64,000 nt of DNA from Chitinophagaceae bacterium (GCA_023957155.1 JAMLHK010000018.1:1-64000); one strand, 5' to 3'; shown: positions 42,831 through 52,494, numbered from the stretch's first letter. The notes: a model not told the origin generated them from the letters alone. Numbers and translations: made by a program.

Positions 42831-44120
42831 ATGACACGGATACCGGATACTTTGGAGAATAGACCCTCAATAAATGCTTCTATTATTACTATCGGTGATG
42901 AGCTGCTGATCGGGCAGGTGGTAGATACGAATAGTGCATGGATTGCCCGTGAGTTGAACAAGACCGGAATATGGCTGAAACGCAGGGTGTCCGTAGGTGA
43001 TCGTAAGGAGGAAATCTTCCGGGCTCTTGATGAGGAAAGCCGGGCTGTGGAAATCATTCTTATCACCGGGGGATTGGGACCGACTGCGGATGATATCACC
43101 AAACCGGTGCTTTGTGCATACTTTGGAGGTACATTAGTGATGGACGAAAGCGCGCTTGAAAATGTAAAGCGGATCTTTGCAAAACTAAACCGCCCGTTAA
43201 TAGAACGTAATCTTAAGCAGGCTGAAGTGCCCGACAATTGTATCGTCATCTCCAATAAGCGCGGTACGGCACCGGGTATGTGGTTTGAAAAAGAAGGTAA
43301 AATATTTGTGAGTATGCCGGGTGTCCCTCATGAAATGAAAGGAATGATGACGGATGATGTTATTCCCCGGCTGCAGCGGTACTTTGATTTCCCGTTTATT
43401 GATCATCGGACGCTGATCACGTTCGGTATCGGAGAGTCTTTTCTGGCGGAAACCATCAGGGATTGGGAAGAGCAGTTGCCCGGCCGGCTAAAATTAGCCT
43501 ATCTTCCCAATTATGGCATGGTACGGTTACGGATAACCGGTAGTGATAGTAATGCTGCCCGGTTACAGGAGTCCTTACACACCGAGTTTGCCCGGTTAAA
43601 GTTGCTTGTGGCAGAGTGGCTTGTGGCAGATGAAGATGTTTCAATAGCGGAGGTGATGGGGAAGATGCTGTTGCAAAATCAAAAAACGGTATCAACAGCA
43701 GAGAGTTGTACGGGGGGATACATAGCCCATCTCATTACTTCCGTACCCGGCTCGTCTGCCTGGTTTAAAGGAAGCGTGGTCAGTTATGCCAATGAAATAA
43801 AACAAAGTATATTAGATGTGCAAAAGAATACGCTGCAGTTGCAGGGAGCGGTAAGTGAGGAAACGGTAAAAGAAATGGTTAACGGCGCCCTGGCAAAAAT
43901 GAATACCGATTATGCTATAGCCACGTCAGGTATTATGGGACCGGAAGGTGGCACAGCGGAAAAGCCGGTTGGTACCGTATGGATTGCGGCAGGCAGCCAT
44001 AGCAAAATGATGACCAGGAAGTTTCATTTCCGCTACGACAGGGAACGGAATATTGAGATGACCTCGCATAACGCATTGAACCTGTTGCGGATTTTAATGG
44101 TAGAAGAGGGGATATCCTGA
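42831..44120 (+). CDS. cinA: CinA: NMN deamidase / competence-damage protein
   Basis: 429 residues. The N-terminal MoCF-like domain (ASIITIGDELLIGQVVDTNSAWIARELNKTGI, ILITGGLGPTADDITK, GTAPGMWFEKEGKIFVSMPGVPHEM) has ADP-ribose pyrophosphatase activity in relatives. The C-terminal CinA domain (about 270-425) holds STAESCTGGYIAHLITSVPGSSAWF, GAVSEETVKEM and TSGIMGPEGGTAEKPVGTVWIA, which deamidates nicotinamide mononucleotide for NAD recycling. Cytoplasmic, full length. The first 14 residues may be over-called; the conserved part starts at residue 16. Confidence 0.94.
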   Translation: MTRIPDTLENRPSINASIITIGDELLIGQVVDTNSAWIARELNKTGIWLKRRVSVGDRKEEIFRALDEESRAVEIILITGGLGPTADDITKPVLCAYFGGTLVMDESALENVKRIFAKLNRPLIERNLKQAEVPDNCIVISNKRGTAPGMWFEKEGKIFVSMPGVPHEMKGMMTDDVIPRLQRYFDFPFIDHRTLITFGIGESFLAETIRDWEEQLPGRLKLAYLPNYGMVRLRITGSDSNAARLQESLHTEFARLKLLVAEWLVADEDVSIAEVMGKMLLQNQKTVSTAESCTGGYIAHLITSVPGSSAWFKGSVVSYANEIKQSILDVQKNTLQLQGAVSEETVKEMVNGALAKMNTDYAIATSGIMGPEGGTAEKPVGTVWIAAGSHSKMMTRKFHFRYDRERNIEMTSHNALNLLRILMVEEGIS

Positions 44121-44211
44121 ATGAAATAACGGGCAATATTAGTGTATGAGATGAGTTATTATAAAAATATGCACATCAGTATCTGCTGATTTCTAATTGC
44201 ACAGCAATACT

Positions 44212-44219
44212 TACCTTTG
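44212..44219 (+). promoter_or_regulatory. -7 box for the E2 gene
   Basis: TACCTTTG, an exact TAnnTTTG match, 27 bases before the ATG. A clear -33 element is missing. Confidence 0.45.
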
Positions 44220-44246
44220 AACCCAAACGATAACTAAAATTCTACT

Positions 44247-45605
44247 ATGGCGATAGTTGACCTGATAATGCCTAAATTAGGCGAAAGTGTCATGGAAGCT
44301 ACCATTTTGCACTGGAATAAAAAGCCGGGTGACCATGTAAAGATGGATGAAACCATGCTGGAAATCGCTACGGATAAGGTAGATAGTGAGGTACCTTCCA
44401 CAACAGAAGGGATAGTAGAGGAATTGTTATATCTTGAAAATGACGTTGTGCCTGTGGGTGCTGTGATCGCTAAAATAAGACAGGATAATGGTGTGGAGGA
44501 AATACCCCCGGTTTCTTCCGAAGCATTTACTCCCGACATAAAGGATCTCCCCGGGGAAGAAGAAATAAAGGAGGTACCTTACCAGCCTGAATCGTCAAAG
44601 ATCTTTTCTCCCAAAACAGGAGCTGCACGGTTTTATTCTCCCCTTGTTTTGAATATTGCCGCCAATGAAGGGGTCAGTTTATCTGATCTTGAAAAGATAC
44701 CCGGAACGGGAAACGGAGGGCGTGTTACCAAAAAAGATATTCTCCAATGGATTGCAGCCGGGTCGGGTGCCGGGGTGAAAACCGCAACGGCCGCATCGCC
44801 GGAAAGTACTCCTGTGCCGGTGTCCGCACAGATAGCTGAGCAACCGGCTGTATCCCCGAAAGAGGAAGATATTCCGCAGCAGCAGGAATACGGCGGGAAT
44901 GTGGAAGTGATTGAAATGGATCGAACCCGCAAGCTTATCGCAAAACACATGCTGGAAAGTCAGCAAACCAGTGCACACGTTACGAGCTTCACAGAGTGTG
45001 ATGTAACCAATATGGTATTATGGAGAGAGCGGGTGAAAGCAGACTTCGAAAAGCAGGAAGGTGATAAGCTTACTTACACCCCGTTATTTATTGAGGCGGT
45101 CATTAAATGCATTAAAAAGTTTCCCTGGCTGAATGCCAGTGTGGATGGCGATAAAATTATCGTACGCAAAGACATTAATATCAGCATGGCTACCGCTTTG
45201 CCCAATGGTAACCTGATTGTACCGGTAATACAGGAGGCGGATATGCTGAATCTTACCGGGTTAGCCAAAAAAGTGAACCGTTTGGCTGATGCCGCCCGGA
45301 ATAACCGGCTTCGTCCTGATGATACCCAAAATGGGACTTTTACCATAACCAATGTGGGAACTTTTGGCAGTTTGATGGGTACTCCCATGATCAACCAGCC
45401 CCAGGTGGCCATATTGGCGATTGGGGCTATAAAAAAACGCCCGGTTGTGATAGAAACCCGGCAGGGCGACAGCATTGCCATCCGGCACATGATGTATCTT
45501 TCCCTCTCTTATGATCACAGGATAGTTGACGGATCACTTGGTGCGTCCTTTCTCACGGCTGTGGCTAATGAAATGGAGAATTTTGATGTGAACAGGAGTT
45601 TTTAA
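44247..45605 (+). CDS. 2-oxo acid dehydrogenase E2 (dihydrolipoyl acyltransferase)
   Basis: 452 residues. One lipoyl domain (1-80) with the lipoylated Lys44 in ATDKVDSEVPS, a peripheral-subunit-binding domain near 130-165 (YSPLVLNIAANEGVSLSDLEKIPGTGNGGRVTKKDILQWI), an Ala/Pro-rich linker, and the catalytic domain (about 210-452) with SYDHRIVDGSLGASFL, His424 and Asp428. It transfers acyl groups from lipoate to CoA. The acyl-CoA made (branched-chain, 2-oxoglutarate or pyruvate) cannot be fixed from sequence; a single lipoyl domain favours the first two. E1 and E3 genes are not adjacent. Confidence 0.92.
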   Translation: MAIVDLIMPKLGESVMEATILHWNKKPGDHVKMDETMLEIATDKVDSEVPSTTEGIVEELLYLENDVVPVGAVIAKIRQDNGVEEIPPVSSEAFTPDIKDLPGEEEIKEVPYQPESSKIFSPKTGAARFYSPLVLNIAANEGVSLSDLEKIPGTGNGGRVTKKDILQWIAAGSGAGVKTATAASPESTPVPVSAQIAEQPAVSPKEEDIPQQQEYGGNVEVIEMDRTRKLIAKHMLESQQTSAHVTSFTECDVTNMVLWRERVKADFEKQEGDKLTYTPLFIEAVIKCIKKFPWLNASVDGDKIIVRKDINISMATALPNGNLIVPVIQEADMLNLTGLAKKVNRLADAARNNRLRPDDTQNGTFTITNVGTFGSLMGTPMINQPQVAILAIGAIKKRPVVIETRQGDSIAIRHMMYLSLSYDHRIVDGSLGASFLTAVANEMENFDVNRSF

Positions 45606-45831
45606 GTTATAGCTTCATCGTTTAGCCCGGAGCGGTACTGCCCGATATTTTACACTATTTTCTAAAATAACTGTATCAATACCTCGTTATCATAAGGTAA
45701 AGGATGTAAAGAATTACAGTAAGGTAAATGCGTAGCTAAAAAAATCAATTGGCTACATCAGCCCGGTTTTCACTTATAATGGATTGGAAGGTGACTGAGT
45801 TTTTCTTATATTCGATCAACTAACCCTTACA

Positions 45832-46554
45832 ATGATGAAAACGTTATCCCAAACCTGGTTCGCGGAAGGCTATATTGATTTTGAATTAAAAAAGTATACC
45901 CTGCTTGCTTATCTGCAGGAAATACACAAAGAGTTTACCCAGAATAAACTTTATCCGCAGCTGGCTGATATCATCTTCCATCACAATAATATCCTGCTTT
46001 TTAAACATAATAAGGAAATGCTGCAGGAGCAGTTTCCCAAACGCTTTACGGGGGTGAATATGGATAAGCTGGAATTACTGTACAAAAAGATTATAGAGGA
46101 TGATGAGATGATGAAAGAGCTGGAGGATATTATCGCCTATGCTGTTCGTTTGATGAATTCAACGATAAAAGACGGTACGGAGATTTATGAATTTGTAGAA
46201 GATAAACTTAATATCGCACCCGTGGGAATTGTTCCGCTGGATAATAATGAAGGTTATTTCTTCCTGCGCAACGGTTCGCAGCATCAAACCCATGTGTACC
46301 AGTACAGGCTGAGCATTTTTGAAAAGCATGATGAGAGGTACCGCAGTATTAAGACTTCTTTTATCGCGGAATGGAGAAGAACGATCGTCAACACGTATGA
46401 GCAGATCAAAACAGAGCTGATCCGCAATAAAAAAGATATTCCGAACCCCGCGGTCTATTGTATTGAAACCGACCTGAGCTTCCCCTTAGAGGAAACTTTA
46501 TTGCCGGTGGCGAAAAGATCTCTGGTAAAATATATAACCGGGAATGCGGCATAG
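45832..46554 (+). CDS. Conserved hypothetical protein
   Basis: 240 residues, soluble, no signal peptide and no motif I can place. The N-terminal 130 residues are largely helical (WFAEGYIDFELKKYTLLAYLQEIHKEF, LELLYKKIIEDDEMMKELEDIIAYAVRLMNS). The middle alternates strand and turn (NIAPVGIVPLDNNEGYFFLRNG) and the C-terminus reads FPLEETLLPVAKRSLVKYI. The length, ordinary codon use and core surroundings argue for a genuine Bacteroidota-conserved gene. It has its own upstream region of 226 bases holding a weak TATATTCG box near 45810. Confidence 0.65.
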   Translation: MMKTLSQTWFAEGYIDFELKKYTLLAYLQEIHKEFTQNKLYPQLADIIFHHNNILLFKHNKEMLQEQFPKRFTGVNMDKLELLYKKIIEDDEMMKELEDIIAYAVRLMNSTIKDGTEIYEFVEDKLNIAPVGIVPLDNNEGYFFLRNGSQHQTHVYQYRLSIFEKHDERYRSIKTSFIAEWRRTIVNTYEQIKTELIRNKKDIPNPAVYCIETDLSFPLEETLLPVAKRSLVKYITGNAA

Positions 46555-46576
46555 ATCGTTGCCGAAGAAAAACTGA

Positions 46577-47500
46577 TCAATATAGCAGCCTCGTTGTTTC
46601 TTCCTTGTCACGGGCTAATTGGGCTTTCAGCTCATCCAATCCGCTGAATTTTTCTTCAGCTCTTAAAAAATGCTTTACATACACCCGGATTGTTTTATGA
46701 TAGATGTTCCGGTCGAAATTAAAGATGTTCACTTCAACAGATAGCCTGGTTCCATCAACCGTAGGATTAAATCCAATACTCATCATCCCTTTATACTGCA
46801 ATTCTTCAACAGCAACTTCCACGGCATAAATACCATTGCCCGGTATCAGCTTCTCCTGGTTTTCTATTGCTAAGTTGGCAGTAGGATAACCCAACCGGCG
46901 GCCTAACTGGTTACCTTCAATTACTTTACCTTCAAAAAAATAATCGTATCCCAGTAAGGTGTTGGCTGTTTTTATATCGCCATCCTGTAATGCCTGCCGG
47001 ATGCCCGTTGAGCTTACGGTAATTTCATTCAACACCTTACCCGGAATTTCCTTTACGGCAAAGCCATATATTCCGGCATATTGTTCCAGCATAACATAAT
47101 CACCGGTACGGCCTTTACCAAAACGGTGATCATAGCCTATTATAATGGTATGGGGGTGAATTCTTTGTACCAGGAAGTCTTTGATATAGTCTTCAGCACT
47201 AAGCGCGGCAAAGCTTTCATTAAAAGGCACCACTACAAGATGATCTATCCCTTCATTCGAAAGGAGCTCTATCTTCTCTTCCAGGGTATTTAAAAGCCGG
47301 ATATGATGGGCATGCCCGATAATTTTACGGGGATGAGGGTGAAAGGTAATGATAACCGTTTCCCCGCCTGTTATGCCGGCTTCGGATTTTAGCTGGTTAA
47401 GGATATGTTTATGCCCGCTGTGTACCCCGTCAAAAGCGCCAATGGTAACTACTGCGTTTTTAAAAGCAGGGAGCTGTGCTATGTTATAATGTATTTGCAG
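46577..47500 (-). CDS. ribF: Bifunctional riboflavin kinase/FAD synthetase, CTG start
   Basis: 307 residues if started at the CTG at 47498-47500. The N-terminal nucleotidyltransferase domain (NAVVTIGAFDGVHSGHKHIL with the GxFDGxHxGH motif, TFHPHPRKI) and the C-terminal riboflavin kinase domain (LGYDYFFEGKVIEGNQLGRRLGYPTANL, GIYAVEV, TRLSVEVNIFNF) are both complete. It makes FMN and FAD. The frame is open and clearly coding from 47500, but contains no ATG, GTG or TTG before a GTG at 47231-47233, which would cut off most of the FAD-synthetase domain. The CTG aligns with the usual family start, 15 residues before NAVVTIG. Confidence 0.88.
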   Translation of the reverse strand: MQIHYNIAQLPAFKNAVVTIGAFDGVHSGHKHILNQLKSEAGITGGETVIITFHPHPRKIIGHAHHIRLLNTLEEKIELLSNEGIDHLVVVPFNESFAALSAEDYIKDFLVQRIHPHTIIIGYDHRFGKGRTGDYVMLEQYAGIYGFAVKEIPGKVLNEITVSSTGIRQALQDGDIKTANTLLGYDYFFEGKVIEGNQLGRRLGYPTANLAIENQEKLIPGNGIYAVEVAVEELQYKGMMSIGFNPTVDGTRLSVEVNIFNFDRNIYHKTIRVYVKHFLRAEEKFSGLDELKAQLARDKEETTRLLY

Positions 47501-47574
47501 GGTAACTGGTAATTTAGTTAAACATACACCGGTTGGTGCGGTAATGGTTGATGTATCTTGTGATTACCGGGTTG

Positions 47575-47582
47575 CAAAGCTA
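47575..47582 (-). promoter_or_regulatory. -7 box for ribF
   Basis: On the minus strand TAGCTTTG matches TAnnTTTG, placing the transcript start near 47568, about 70 bases before the CTG. This supports the long form of ribF over the internal GTG start. Confidence 0.5.
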
Positions 47583-47590
47583 ATAGATAA

Positions 47591-47621
47591 TTGATAATTG
47601 AACGGCGAATATTTACATTTG
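47591..47621 (+). promoter_or_regulatory. Promoter of purM
   Basis: TTG at 47591-47593 and TACATTTG at 47614-47621 are separated by 20 bases, the spacing of Bacteroidota -33/-7 promoters. The purM ATG is 20 bases downstream. The promoter is back to back with that of ribF. Confidence 0.55.
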
Positions 47622-47641
47622 CAGCGGTTTAAAAAGATATC

Positions 47642-48811
47642 ATGAGTTTATATAATAAAAGAGGCGTTTCGGCCCAAAAAGAAGAAGTGCATGCTGCAGT
47701 AAAGAATTTGGATGCTGGGCTTTTTCCTAAGGCATTTTGTAAGGTGTATCCTGACTTTTTAGGTGGATCGGAAGATTATGTAAACATCATGCACGCCGAT
47801 GGAGCAGGTACCAAAAGTATACTGGCTTATCTGTACTGGAAGGAAACCGGTGATATTTCGGTGTGGAAGGGTATTGCACAGGATGCGATTGTAATGAACC
47901 TGGATGATCTGCTTTGCGTAGGGGTATATGATAAACTGGTATTCAATTCTACCATTGACCGGAACAAAAAAAGAATCCCGGGCGAGGTGCTGGAACAGGT
48001 GATAAACGGATCACAGGAGTTTTTTGATCAAATGGCCGGTTATGGCATACATATCCACTACCTGGGCGGCGAAACGGCGGATGTGGGCGATGTGGTAAGA
48101 ACCATTGCGGTTAACGGTACCATGACTTCCCGGTGGCCAAGAAAAAAACTGATCACCAACGAGAAAATACAGGCAGGTGATGTCATTATCGGGCTGGCGG
48201 GTTTTGGCACCTGTGCGTATGAAAAGGAATACAACAGCGGACTGGGCAGTAACGGACTTACCAGCGCCCGGCATGATGTACTGGGTAAATATTATGCCAC
48301 ACAATATCCGGAAACCTTTGAGCCGGCATTGAGCAGCGATGTGGTATATATCGGCGCTCATAAAATGACAGATCAGCTTGGGGTGAATGGGGGAACTATG
48401 ACGATCGGAAAACTTTTATTGTCACCTACCCGTACTTTTGCCCCCGTACTGAAAACCCTGCTGGAAGAGCATTTTGAATCTATCCATGGGTTAATACATT
48501 GCAGTGGCGGCGGCCAAACCAAATGCCTCAAGTACGTGCCGGAAAATGTAAGGATAGTAAAAGACAATCTTTTTGAGCCCCCGGTTATTTTCAATATTAT
48601 TCAACAGGCTGCCCAGGCGCCGGCAACAGAAATGTACCAGGTGTTTAATATGGGGTGCCGGTTAGAAGTATATACTTCTGAAAAAGAAGCCGGGGCGGTT
48701 ATGCAGACAGCAGCGCATTACGGCATTGAAGCCCGGATCATTGGCAGGGTAGAGGAAGCAGACCGTAAGGAACTGATTATATATACGAAGGAAGGCGAGT
48801 TGAGATATTAA
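47642..48811 (+). CDS. purM: Phosphoribosylformylglycinamidine cyclo-ligase (AIR synthase), Bacteroidetes form
   Basis: 389 residues, longer than the 345 of E. coli PurM but normal for Bacteroidota. Closes the imidazole ring in purine synthesis using ATP. Family blocks: YNKRGVSAQKEEVH at the start, IMHADGAGTKSILAYLYWKETGD, IAQDAIVMNLDDLLCVGV with the metal-binding Asp, YLGGETADVGDVVRT, IIGLAGFG and GLIHCSGGGQTKCLKYV. The C-terminal AIRS domain (FNMGCRLEVYTSEKEA, EARIIGRVEEA) is complete. Cytoplasmic. Confidence 0.92.
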   Translation: MSLYNKRGVSAQKEEVHAAVKNLDAGLFPKAFCKVYPDFLGGSEDYVNIMHADGAGTKSILAYLYWKETGDISVWKGIAQDAIVMNLDDLLCVGVYDKLVFNSTIDRNKKRIPGEVLEQVINGSQEFFDQMAGYGIHIHYLGGETADVGDVVRTIAVNGTMTSRWPRKKLITNEKIQAGDVIIGLAGFGTCAYEKEYNSGLGSNGLTSARHDVLGKYYATQYPETFEPALSSDVVYIGAHKMTDQLGVNGGTMTIGKLLLSPTRTFAPVLKTLLEEHFESIHGLIHCSGGGQTKCLKYVPENVRIVKDNLFEPPVIFNIIQQAAQAPATEMYQVFNMGCRLEVYTSEKEAGAVMQTAAHYGIEARIIGRVEEADRKELIIYTKEGELRY

Positions 48812-48869
48812 TGTCGGGCTATACCGGTTTTTAAAAATTTCATATCATACCGGATTTCTTTTATTGATC

Positions 48870-49274
48870 TTATACCAGGTCTGCAACTGTTTTTTTCTCC
48901 AGTATCTTTAATGTGGCATCTCTAACGCGTATCAGGGTATCACGCAGTTTGCAGCTGTTTTCATCACAGCTCTCACATCGCTGGTAAAAATTCAGGCTCA
49001 CACAGGGCAGCAGTGCAATGGGACCGTCCAGCAGCCGCATTACCTTTGCCAGGTGGATTTTTGAGGGAGATACTTTAAAAAAGTAACCACCGCCTTTTCC
49101 TTTTTTACTGTCTAACAGCCCGTCTTTTTTCAATTCCAGAAGAATATTTTCCAGGAACTTTAAAGGAATCTTTTCCTTGTCGGCTATTTCAGCTATAAGG
49201 ATGGGGCCGTTTTTCTCCACCTGGGCCATATACATCAGCGCTTTAAAAGCATACTGGGTTTTTTTAGAAAGCAT
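48870..49274 (-). CDS. Rrf2-family transcriptional regulator
   Basis: 134 residues. A winged helix-turn-helix at 1-70 (LSKKTQYAFKALMYMAQVEKNGPILIAEIADKEKIPLKFLENILLELKKDGLLDSKKGKGGGYFF) matches Rrf2. The C-terminal part has CVSLNFYQRCESCDENSCKLRD: Cys residues spaced like the Fe-S ligands of IscR-type members, plus an extra Cys. It probably senses iron-sulfur status, redox or nitric oxide. It stands alone, 45 bases downstream of dapB on the same strand, so co-transcription is possible. Confidence 0.9.
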   Translation of the reverse strand: MLSKKTQYAFKALMYMAQVEKNGPILIAEIADKEKIPLKFLENILLELKKDGLLDSKKGKGGGYFFKVSPSKIHLAKVMRLLDGPIALLPCVSLNFYQRCESCDENSCKLRDTLIRVRDATLKILEKKTVADLV

Positions 49275-49319
49275 GTCTGGAGCATTTAAACAAACAGCAA
49301 TATACTTGTAAAATCCGGA

Positions 49320-50036
49320 TTATAGCCCTAACACATCCGTCATGGTAAATACTCCTCGTCTGCCGTATACGAACTCAGCGGCTAATACCGCTCCTAAAGC
49401 AAACCCGGAGCGGTTATGCGCCGTATGGATGATTTCTACATCATCGGTATCGGAATGATAAAGGATACGGTGCGTACCGGGTGCCGGATCAATTCTTTTA
49501 CTGGTAATCAAAAGGTCTGAAGGATTGGTGCTTTCCTTATTAACCCATTGTTTTTTAAACGGGTTAACCTGCAGGATTTGTTCTGCAAGCGTAATTGCTG
49601 TTCCGCTGGGCGCGTCAATCTTTTGAGTGTGATGGGTTTCTTCTATGGATACCTCGTATTCCTTTTGAGAAGCCATCAGCTGGGCTAACCGTTTATTGAC
49701 CTCGAAAAATATATTAACTCCGATGCTGAAATTGCTGGCATATAAAAAAGCGCCGTTTTGCGCTTTACAATTCCATACAGCTTCTTCATACCGGTTTAAC
49801 CATCCGGTAGAGCCTGATACTACGGGTATACCTGCTTCAAAGCATTTATTTATATTGTCATAAGCACTCTCGGGTCCGGTAAATTCAATGGCTACATCAG
49901 CATTACGTAGATTTTCAAGGGTATTATCTTCCGTATTATCTATGGAAACTTTTAGTACGACACTATGCCTGCGCCGGAGAGCAATTTCTTCTATGGCATG
50001 CCCCATTTTACCGTAACCGATCAATGCGATTTTCAT
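49320..50036 (-). CDS. dapB: 4-hydroxy-tetrahydrodipicolinate reductase
   Basis: 238 residues, the short form usual in Bacteroidota. Reduces hydroxytetrahydrodipicolinate with NAD(P)H on the way to diaminopimelate and lysine. Seen: IALIGYGKMGHAIEEIA nucleotide-binding loop, VAIEFTGPES, VVSGSTGW, FLYASNFSIGVNIFFEVN, and the catalytic EETHHTQKIDAPSGTAITLAEQI with the His pair and Lys. The C-terminus SGFALGAVLAAEFVYGRRGVFTMTDVLGL is complete. It lies 41 bases after the DUF5683 gene, in the same direction. Confidence 0.94.
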   Translation of the reverse strand: MKIALIGYGKMGHAIEEIALRRRHSVVLKVSIDNTEDNTLENLRNADVAIEFTGPESAYDNINKCFEAGIPVVSGSTGWLNRYEEAVWNCKAQNGAFLYASNFSIGVNIFFEVNKRLAQLMASQKEYEVSIEETHHTQKIDAPSGTAITLAEQILQVNPFKKQWVNKESTNPSDLLITSKRIDPAPGTHRILYHSDTDDVEIIHTAHNRSGFALGAVLAAEFVYGRRGVFTMTDVLGL

Positions 50037-50077
50037 TTTATGCTTTATTTATTTTCAGCCAGCAAAGATAAACAGAA

Positions 50078-50755
50078 TTAACGGCCCGGAGAAAGCCGGT
50101 TGGCAGGGTTTTTACCGATGTGTAAAACAAGACCGATCCCGGTGGTATTGGCAACAGGCTGGTACCCGGGTTTGATCTGAATGCTCAGATCATCAGTGAT
50201 GTTGAAATCCTTCAAATGAGCGTCCACCGTGGCATCTACCACATTTAGTCCCCATAGCAATAAGAAAGCCAGCACCGAATAGTCTACGTTTCTTCTGAAC
50301 TCGTCCCGGTAATTTTGTAACCCGGACCGGTCTCCGCGATCAACAAGCGGTTTTAGCTGGACAAATACATTATCGTAATTGGCGGTATCTCTGGCCGAGA
50401 GCACATTAAAAGCGTATCGTGTACGCTGAAACCATTTAAGATTATCGGCAAAAGTATAGGCCGGGAAAGCCAGTGCCCCATATACAAGAGGTACTTTCCA
50501 GTATTTTTTATTGTATACCTGGCCTGCCCCGGGAAGAACAGCAGAGAGAATTACGGCAGTCCTTATCTTATTTCTTTTTCTGGAAGTATCGGATGCGGTG
50601 GAAAGAGATTGGGACAGGCTGTCTGTTATATGATGTACAGTTGCCACCGCAATACTGTCGGAAACAGCTTTTGGAGAAACGGTACCGCTTTGCGCATCTG
50701 CCTCTATTGCGCAAAATGCTAAGGAAAAAATCAATAGCACATATCGCTTACGCAT
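50078..50755 (-). CDS. DUF5683 family protein
   Basis: 225 residues from the ATG at 50753-50755; the earlier in-frame Met overlaps parB. Signal peptide MRKRYVLLIFSLAFCAIEADAQ. The conserved core RTAVILSAVLPGAGQVYNKKYWKVPLVYGALAFPAYTF contains the PGxGQxYN motif of small membrane proteins of this family, followed by the second conserved block NVDYSVLAFLLLWGLNVVDATVDAHLKDFNI. The C-terminus is beta-rich (LSIQIKPGYQPVANTTGIGLVLHI). Role unknown; commonly found beside parB in Bacteroidota, as here (13 bases). Confidence 0.85.
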   Translation of the reverse strand: MRKRYVLLIFSLAFCAIEADAQSGTVSPKAVSDSIAVATVHHITDSLSQSLSTASDTSRKRNKIRTAVILSAVLPGAGQVYNKKYWKVPLVYGALAFPAYTFADNLKWFQRTRYAFNVLSARDTANYDNVFVQLKPLVDRGDRSGLQNYRDEFRRNVDYSVLAFLLLWGLNVVDATVDAHLKDFNITDDLSIQIKPGYQPVANTTGIGLVLHIGKNPANRLSPGR

Positions 50756-50768
50756 AATTATGGTTTCA

Positions 50769-51695
50769 TTAAACAGCCGGAACATTCATTTTTTCCAGTA
50801 TGGCATTGAGCTCCTGTATGGAAAAATATTCAATGGTAATGGCACCATGTCCCTTTTTACTATGTTGCATCTTAACACGGGTACCATAATGAGAGGCCAA
50901 GTTATCTTCTATTTTTCTGAAAGTAGCCGGCAAGGCTGCTTTTACCGGTTTTTTAACAGTACTGGTTTTATATAGTTTTCTAACCAGGTCTTCCGTTTGG
51001 CGAACCGACAACCCCTGCTTTTTAATTTCATTAAAAATATACAGTTGCTGATCAACAGTATCTACATTGATGATGGCCCTGGCATGTCCCATGCTGATGC
51101 CGCCATTGCGAACAGCTATCTGGATATCGGGCGGAAGCTTTAATAAACGGATATAATTCGTTACGGTGCTTCTTTCCTTACCCATGCGCTCCGCTACCTG
51201 CTCCTGCGTGAAGTTCAGCTCTTCCATCATGCGTTTATAGCTGAGCCCGATTTCAATGGCATTAAGATTTTCGCGCTGGAGATTCTCCAGCAGGGCAAGT
51301 TCCAGGAGTTGCTGATCGTTGGCCTGCCTGATATATACCGGGACATCTTTTAACCCGGCAATTTTTGCAGCCCTCCATCTTCTTTCACCCGCTATAATGC
51401 GATATTTGTCCTCCGATCGGGATACGGTTAGCGGCTGGATGATATCATGCAGCTTAATAGAGTGTGCCAGTTCATTTAACGCCTGCTCATCAAAATCGTG
51501 ACGGGGTTGTTTGGGGTTGATCTCAATTTGTTCAACAGGAACGCGGATCGTTGTGGTGGCTTTTTCCACTATACCGCTTTTCAGGTGATCCCCGGCAGTG
51601 GTTTTTAAATCGGCATCTATACTTTGTAACAGGGATCTTATTCCCTTGCCTAACGCTTCTTTTTTACTTTTATTAGGTGTGCTGCTCATTGTCAA
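50769..51695 (-). CDS. parB: Chromosome partitioning protein ParB
   Basis: 308 residues. The ParB/Spo0J CTPase-nuclease-fold domain starts at about residue 48 ([42 protein letters not shown]) and contains [25 protein letters not shown] with the GERR motif for CTP binding. The helix-turn-helix ([27 protein letters not shown]) binds parS. The C-terminal dimerisation part is complete. The first codons overlap the end of parA by 23 bases. No clear parS site was found in the window. Confidence 0.94.
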   Translation of the reverse strand: MTMSSTPNKSKKEALGKGIRSLLQSIDADLKTTAGDHLKSGIVEKATTTIRVPVEQIEINPKQPRHDFDEQALNELAHSIKLHDIIQPLTVSRSEDKYRIIAGERRWRAAKIAGLKDVPVYIRQANDQQLLELALLENLQRENLNAIEIGLSYKRMMEELNFTQEQVAERMGKERSTVTNYIRLLKLPPDIQIAVRNGGISMGHARAIINVDTVDQQLYIFNEIKKQGLSVRQTEDLVRKLYKTSTVKKPVKAALPATFRKIEDNLASHYGTRVKMQHSKKGHGAITIEYFSIQELNAILEKMNVPAV

Positions 51696-52494
51696 GAGTT
51701 AAGGTTCTTTCTTCCTGCGATATTTTGGTCATGTTGTTGTGCTGCAATACTTCTTTGGCCAGGTTAAGGTAATTGATAGATCCTTTGCTTTCCGCGTCAT
51801 ATAAAATAGCGGGTTTTCCTACGCTGGGAGCTTCACTCAGGCGGGTATTGCGGTGAATAATGGTATCAAAAACCATTTCTTCAAAATGATGTCTTACTTC
51901 ATTCACTACCTGGTTGCAAAGGCGAAGCCGGCCATCATACATAGTCATCAGTATGCCTTCTATAACCAGCTCCGGGTTAAGCCGGCTTTGCACAATTTTT
52001 ATGGTATTCAGCAACTTCCCCAATCCCTCCAGTGCAAAAAATTCTGCCTGAACAGGTACTACTACACTGTCTGCAGCGGTTAATGCATTCACCGTAATGA
52101 GTCCCAAAGAGGGTGAGCAATCAATTACAATGAAATCATAATCATCTCTTATCGGTTCAAGGATGTATTTCAAAACATTCTCCCTGTTGGGGTAATTGAT
52201 CATTTCTATTTCCGCACCAACCAGGTCAATATGAGAAGGGATAACATCTAAATTGGGTATCTCCGTCTTTAGTATTGTTTCTCTTGCCGGCGTTTCGTTC
52301 ACCATGCAATCGTACAGGCTTTTTTGAATATTATGCAAATCAAACCCCACCCCGGTAGTACTGTTTGCCTGGGGATCAGCATCTACCAGCAGCGTTTTCC
52401 TTTCCAACACAGCCAGGCTTGCGGCTAAATTAATGGCCGTAGTGGTTTTTCCCACACCCCCTTTCTGATTGGCTATACCTATAATTCTTGCCAT
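51673..52494 (-). CDS. parA: Chromosome partitioning ATPase ParA/Soj
   Basis: 273 residues. Deviant Walker [21 protein letters not shown] at the start, switch [16 protein letters not shown], Walker [19 protein letters not shown], and the conserved [20 protein letters not shown]. An ATP-dependent dimer that binds DNA non-specifically and moves ParB-bound origins. Small 273-residue chromosomal form without an N-terminal regulatory domain. It is first in the parA-parB-DUF5683-dapB run, all on the minus strand. Confidence 0.95.
   Translation of the reverse strand: MARIIGIANQKGGVGKTTTAINLAASLAVLERKTLLVDADPQANSTTGVGFDLHNIQKSLYDCMVNETPARETILKTEIPNLDVIPSHIDLVGAEIEMINYPNRENVLKYILEPIRDDYDFIVIDCSPSLGLITVNALTAADSVVVPVQAEFFALEGLGKLLNTIKIVQSRLNPELVIEGILMTMYDGRLRLCNQVVNEVRHHFEEMVFDTIIHRNTRLSEAPSVGKPAILYDAESKGSINYLNLAKEVLQHNNMTKISQEERTLTLDNEQHT

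Noticed and set aside
46577-47233. Short RibF from the GTG at 47231-47233
   Set aside because: It would remove most of the FAD-synthetase domain, although the upstream frame clearly encodes it without interruption.
47642-48811. Selenophosphate synthase or HypE instead of purM
   Set aside because: The YNKRGVS start and IMHADGAGTK block fit the Bacteroidota AIR synthase form, and the Cys/Sec region of SelD is absent.
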